From: JAKSUT01 sp045616505
GTDB taxonomy: Bacteria; Cyanobacteriota; Vampirovibrionia; Gastranaerophilales; Gastranaerophilaceae
Reading direction: 5' to 3'
NCBI GenBank assembly: GCA_045616505.1
Contig: JAZLGV010000030.1
Location: 1 to 62,316, forward strand
Length of the DNA stretch: 62,316 nt
Position 1 is the first letter of the stretch. Every line of letters begins with the position of its first letter. The position numbers and the translations under genes were made by a program. The notes beneath the pieces were generated by a model. The model was given only the letters and a program-made list of their open reading frames with translations. It was not told where the DNA came from and searched no databases. Of this stretch, positions 59,271 to 62,316 are shown piece by piece.

Positions 59271-60830
59271 TTAAACATTTTCTATGTTCATATATTGTGT
59301 TGCATTTACATATTTTACAAATTCACTTCTGCTTACAGTAACTTTTTTCTTGTTGTCCCAAGGGTTAATTATCGTTACAGTATTTTTTGTCGCAGCAACA
59401 ACACTTATAGCGTGGTTTCCAGTAGAATTATTTGTGATTTTTATTGTTTGACCGCTACTTTTTCCGACACCATTTAATACGATGCCTGTTTTGTTTGAAC
59501 CTTTGTTTAAGAAACTATATCTTTTGGTTTTTGTAGAAGTATCATTTTTAACTTTTTTGAAAGAAGAATTTTCAATATAATATTCACCTTCTGAATTTTC
59601 TTCATAACCATTTTTAGCGCTAATACTTGCATAAACTACATATTTATTTGGATTTTGACTTACGCTGTCTAATAATTTTTCTACATTGTTATTTTCTTTT
59701 GTTACTGTTTTAACGCTTTTTCCTGTGAACATATACATAATTTGATTCATAGAACCACTAGTTAGCGCACTTTTTCCAGCCGCAACTTTTTCTTTAGATA
59801 CGGTTTTTGACACGTATTTTGGCCAAGATTCGTCAGGTTTTATAGAGCCGTCATATAAACCTTGTCTAAATTTTTCAACTGCCATTTCGATAAGCATAGC
59901 ATCGTCATCACCTTCTGAATACAAACCTAGTCCTGAGCCGACAATGCTTTTATTATCTTTTTTGTTTTTGATTTCTTTTAAATCCGCAGCTTCTATTTCT
60001 TCAGCACTAAAAGTGAAAGATTTATTTACACCTTCAAATCTAACAGTATAAGAACCGTCTTCATTATCTTTAATTGCATTTTTAAGTATTTTTCTGCCTG
60101 ATTCTGTTTCTTGTAAAGAATTTATCGTTGCAAGTAAATAGCAATCTCCAGTTCCTTGTTGCTGTACTTTTTCGTCAATAGTACCATTTAATTTGACGTT
60201 ACTTGTATCTCTTTTTCCAACAATAACTTCTTTTTGTTTGTTGTATTTTGCTGAAACTTCACGGGCTTCAATTTTTTCTTTTGTGTAGCCATTTCTGTTT
60301 ATTTCAGTATTTATTTTTTTGATTGCTTTATTAATGTTTTCGTTAAATTTTTCGTTATAATCTGCACTTCCTTTTTCGTTTTCGGTTTTAAATGCTCCTG
60401 TTTCTTGAACTTGTTTAAATAATCTATCTATGTCTTCGCTATCTTTTTGATACGTATTATTGCCTTTATAAATATTATAAAGTTCGTTAAATTCGTTTTT
60501 CTTTGATATTTGTTTGTTGTAATCATTTAAAGCTTTTGTAAGTTCTGTGTTTGTTGCAGAATCTTTATCAATATTGATTAATTTTAGATATTCTTCAAAA
60601 TCGTCATTGAAATCTTTTTGTTTTGCAATTTCGCTACGATTAATATTTATTGTTTGTTGTTCTTGTTTTGAATCAAAGACGCTAGTTGAAGATTTGTATG
60701 AATCAAGGTCAGGAAGTTCTTCTGGTTCAATGTATTCCCATTCACAACCCGTTTTTGATTCAAGAATTTTTTTGCCTTCTTCAATTCTTGCCTTTTTAAA
60801 ATAATCAACTATTGTGTCTTTTATTTTCAT
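59271..60830 (-). CDS. Calpain-like (C2 family) cysteine protease
   Basis: A 519-residue protein. The C-terminal half is a calpain core with catalytic Cys230 (QQQGTGDCYLLA), His473 (GNHAISV) and Asn489 (INPWD). The N-terminal 200 residues are charged helices of unknown fold. No signal peptide. Bacterial calpains are rare and mostly uncharacterised; those in host-associated bacteria may be effectors or protein-processing enzymes. AAGGA site. Confidence 0.85.
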   Translation of the reverse strand: MKIKDTIVDYFKKARIEEGKKILESKTGCEWEYIEPEELPDLDSYKSSTSVFDSKQEQQTININRSEIAKQKDFNDDFEEYLKLINIDKDSATNTELTKALNDYNKQISKKNEFNELYNIYKGNNTYQKDSEDIDRLFKQVQETGAFKTENEKGSADYNEKFNENINKAIKKINTEINRNGYTKEKIEAREVSAKYNKQKEVIVGKRDTSNVKLNGTIDEKVQQQGTGDCYLLATINSLQETESGRKILKNAIKDNEDGSYTVRFEGVNKSFTFSAEEIEAADLKEIKNKKDNKSIVGSGLGLYSEGDDDAMLIEMAVEKFRQGLYDGSIKPDESWPKYVSKTVSKEKVAAGKSALTSGSMNQIMYMFTGKSVKTVTKENNNVEKLLDSVSQNPNKYVVYASISAKNGYEENSEGEYYIENSSFKKVKNDTSTKTKRYSFLNKGSNKTGIVLNGVGKSSGQTIKITNNSTGNHAISVVAATKNTVTIINPWDNKKKVTVSRSEFVKYVNATQYMNIENV

Positions 60831-60941
60831 ACTATCGTCCTTAATATTTTTTTTCGGACAATTGTTTTTAAATCTTTAATTAATATTAAACATTTGTAAC
60901 CTTTATTAATATAATATTTGATAGATAATTTGTTAAATTAA

Positions 60942-60973
60942 AAAGGCTGGATTTTTATAAAAATCCAGCCTTT
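60942..60973. terminator. Hairpin between the HExxH gene and the calpain gene
   Basis: AAAGGCTGGATTTTT pairs with AAAATCCAGCCTTT around TA. It lies past the stop of the 60994 gene on the minus strand. Confidence 0.75.
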
Positions 60974-60993
60974 CAAATCTTTTTAAAATTTAA

Positions 60994-61545
60994 CTATTTA
61001 GCAAGTTGAGTTTGATAGAAAGCATTGTTAGAAATAGCTTTTGCGATTAAATCTTTTCCACCTTCTTGCATTGCAACTAAATTATTTAATCTTTTTACTA
61101 ATATATCATTTTGATAATTTGCACCAACTTTATCTTTTAATAATTGCCAAGTTCTTGCTTCTGTTGTAGTTGCTCTAACTTCTTCTTCATAAGTTGCATG
61201 TGGTAATTGGTGTACACTTTCGTGAGCGATTAAACAAGCTAATGCTTCTTTTGGAGATGAAGCTAAATTTGAATTGATAAGTATGTAATTTTCACCATAT
61301 TCATCAGTTGAAGCAACTGCATAGTGTTTTGCATAAGAATAAGAAATCATTGTTAAATCATAGAATATGATTTTTGTTTTGCTGTTGTTTATTCTTGCTA
61401 ATACATCAGTTTGGTTGTTTGCTTCTAAAACTTTTAATGCAGAAACAATTTTTGCATCATCTGACATTTTGTTTAAGTCATAAGCAAAAGCTGTATTTGC
61501 AGTAAGAGCTAATATGAATATAACTAATGTTATTATTTTTTTCAT
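60994..61545 (-). CDS. Exported HExxH metallopeptidase-like protein
   Basis: A 183-residue secreted protein. Signal peptide 1-21 (ending AFA), then an active-site helix LIAHESVHQLPHA (H-E-S-V-H near residue 108) with a downstream glutamate-rich helix (EARTWQLL) that may give the third zinc ligand. A small zinc protease of unknown substrate. Start at the second Met of the frame because it gives a normal signal peptide; the first Met (61566) is possible. Confidence 0.75.
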   Translation of the reverse strand: MKKIITLVIFILALTANTAFAYDLNKMSDDAKIVSALKVLEANNQTDVLARINNSKTKIIFYDLTMISYSYAKHYAVASTDEYGENYILINSNLASSPKEALACLIAHESVHQLPHATYEEEVRATTTEARTWQLLKDKVGANYQNDILVKRLNNLVAMQEGGKDLIAKAISNNAFYQTQLAK

Positions 61546-61643
61546 GAGTGATTTAATTCCTAGCATTCCGATTACACATAAAAGATATTTTGAATATCCC
61601 TATATTTTGTGTATCGGTTTTCGCTAGTTTTCTCTTTAGAAAA

Positions 61644-61682
61644 AAACATCGTTTGTTACATATTTGTTACAAACGATGTTTA
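61644..61682 (-). terminator. Terminator after the outer-membrane gene
   Basis: AACATCGTTTGT and ACAAACGATGTT pair (15-base loop); on the minus strand a T-run follows. Confidence 0.85.
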
Positions 61683-61710
61683 AAATTTCATGAAAATACA
61701 TTTTATAAAA

Positions 61711-62316
61711 TTATAATCTTGCTTTTGGCTTCATAAATAATTTATCAAGTTCTGTATTGATTGAGAAATACAATCTTCCAGAGTTTTCGTCCATTTTTTT
61801 AGATAGTGGGAAACCAATACCGATTTGGAAAGATATTGCATCTGTAATGTTGATATTTGTACCAACACCTACACTATGTAAGAAGTTTGTAGGTGAGTCA
61901 AAGTTTCCATTTTGGCAATTTACATAACCCCAATCATAGAAGAAAACAAGTCTAACTTTTCTTGCCCAACTATCTTCATATTTTTTAGGGAATATAGCTT
62001 TTATTCCAGGAATTGGAGTTCTGATTTCTAATGAACCCGCTACACCATAATCGCCTAATAATTCACTTGGTTGATAACCTCTAAGAGAATATGCACCACC
62101 TAAAAACATTTGTTCTGTTGGATATAAAGATTGACCTGAATATTGACCATTTACACGAAGAATTGCTAAACATTCTTTAGGCAATCTTTGAACACGAGCT
62201 AAGCTTGCAATTATTTTATAAAATGCACTTTCTGCAACTCCAGAGATGCTTTCTGTTGCACCCATACCATCAATACCTAAATCAAAACCTAAACTAACAA
62301 GTGTTCTACCATATCT
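61711..62316 (-). CDS. ShlB/FhaC/HecB-like outer-membrane barrel, C-terminal part
   Basis: Only the last 201 residues are inside the window; the gene continues past 62316. The FLGGAYSLRGYQPSELLGDYG block (family G-G-x-x-S-L/V-R-G-Y-x-x-x) and alternating beta-strands (SLEIRTPI, VRLVFFYDWGYV, SVGVGTNINI, AISFQIGIGFPL) are the Omp85/TpsB barrel end. It would secrete a partner or belong to BamA/TamA-like proteins. It proves a Gram-negative-type envelope. Confidence 0.8.
   Translation of the reverse strand, partial: RYGRTLVSLGFDLGIDGMGATESISGVAESAFYKIIASLARVQRLPKECLAILRVNGQYSGQSLYPTEQMFLGGAYSLRGYQPSELLGDYGVAGSLEIRTPIPGIKAIFPKKYEDSWARKVRLVFFYDWGYVNCQNGNFDSPTNFLHSVGVGTNINITDAISFQIGIGFPLSKKMDENSGRLYFSINTELDKLFMKPKARL

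Overview
This is an AT-rich window whose genes almost all end in TAA. It looks chromosomal and most probably comes from a gut member of the Vampirovibrionia/Melainabacteria (Gastranaerophilales type). That placement is an inference. It rests on a Ycf45-like R3H/AAA ATPase (a cyanobacterial-lineage marker), a YvcK with two N-terminal membrane helices, YggT and SulP proteins, a flagellar operon in a Gram-negative-type cell (an outer-membrane TpsB-like barrel at the right edge), and several lineage-type proteins carrying an N-terminal F-x-G tag. No CRISPR array, rRNA or complete transposon is visible.

Layout. 1-5200: a 1231-residue protein with strict 34-residue helical repeats plus an HD domain, two small tyrosine-rich repeat proteins, and tRNA-Leu(UAG). 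5300-12400: an ArsP_2-type transporter, a dicarboxylate/glutamate symporter, ileS, holB and a sugar nucleotidyltransferase. 12460-15800: a TadE/TadG-like pair and a three-gene YtxH/DUF948 envelope-stress-type operon. 15900-21640: two paralogous F-x-G membrane proteins, then mtaP-yggT-nupC (nucleoside salvage). 21970-23730: a lytic transglycosylase behind a long leader, a degenerate Nudix/NrtR-like regulator and secG. 23946-32256: a response regulator behind a structured leader, a histidine kinase, then flgB-flgC-fliE-fliF-fliG-fliH-fliI, all tightly packed. 32259-36970: pnuC, a third F-x-G protein, a SulP transporter, tRNA-Leu(GAG) with a tRNA-end duplication behind it, and a DUF3089 hydrolase.

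37100-43980 is the most accessory stretch. A GT11 fucosyltransferase and a GT6 (ABO-like) glycosyltransferase sit next to a GalE-type epimerase; together they could build a host-like blood-group antigen. After ilvA comes a compact island: an XRE regulator diverging across a perfect concentric dyad from an EcoRI-type adenine methyltransferase and a DUF262-HNH nuclease, a candidate restriction/defence unit. It ends near tRNA-Arg(ACG), which also has a short duplicated tRNA end behind it.

44100-53820 is one long minus-strand block: the R3H/AAA gene, then pxpA-like, yvcK, panB, panC, a cyclase-like membrane protein, a Gfo/Idh oxidoreductase, a CDP-alcohol phosphatidyltransferase, a small unknown, trmL, and an nnrD broken by a 7-bp tandem repeat. 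54050-62316: a GlcF/LutA-like Fe-S protein with pyruvate kinase, a Cys-rich secreted protein, PEP carboxykinase, a calpain-like protease, a secreted HExxH protein and the C-terminus of an outer-membrane barrel. Metabolically the window fits a fermentative cell that takes up dicarboxylates, nucleosides and nicotinamide riboside and works the PEP-pyruvate node.
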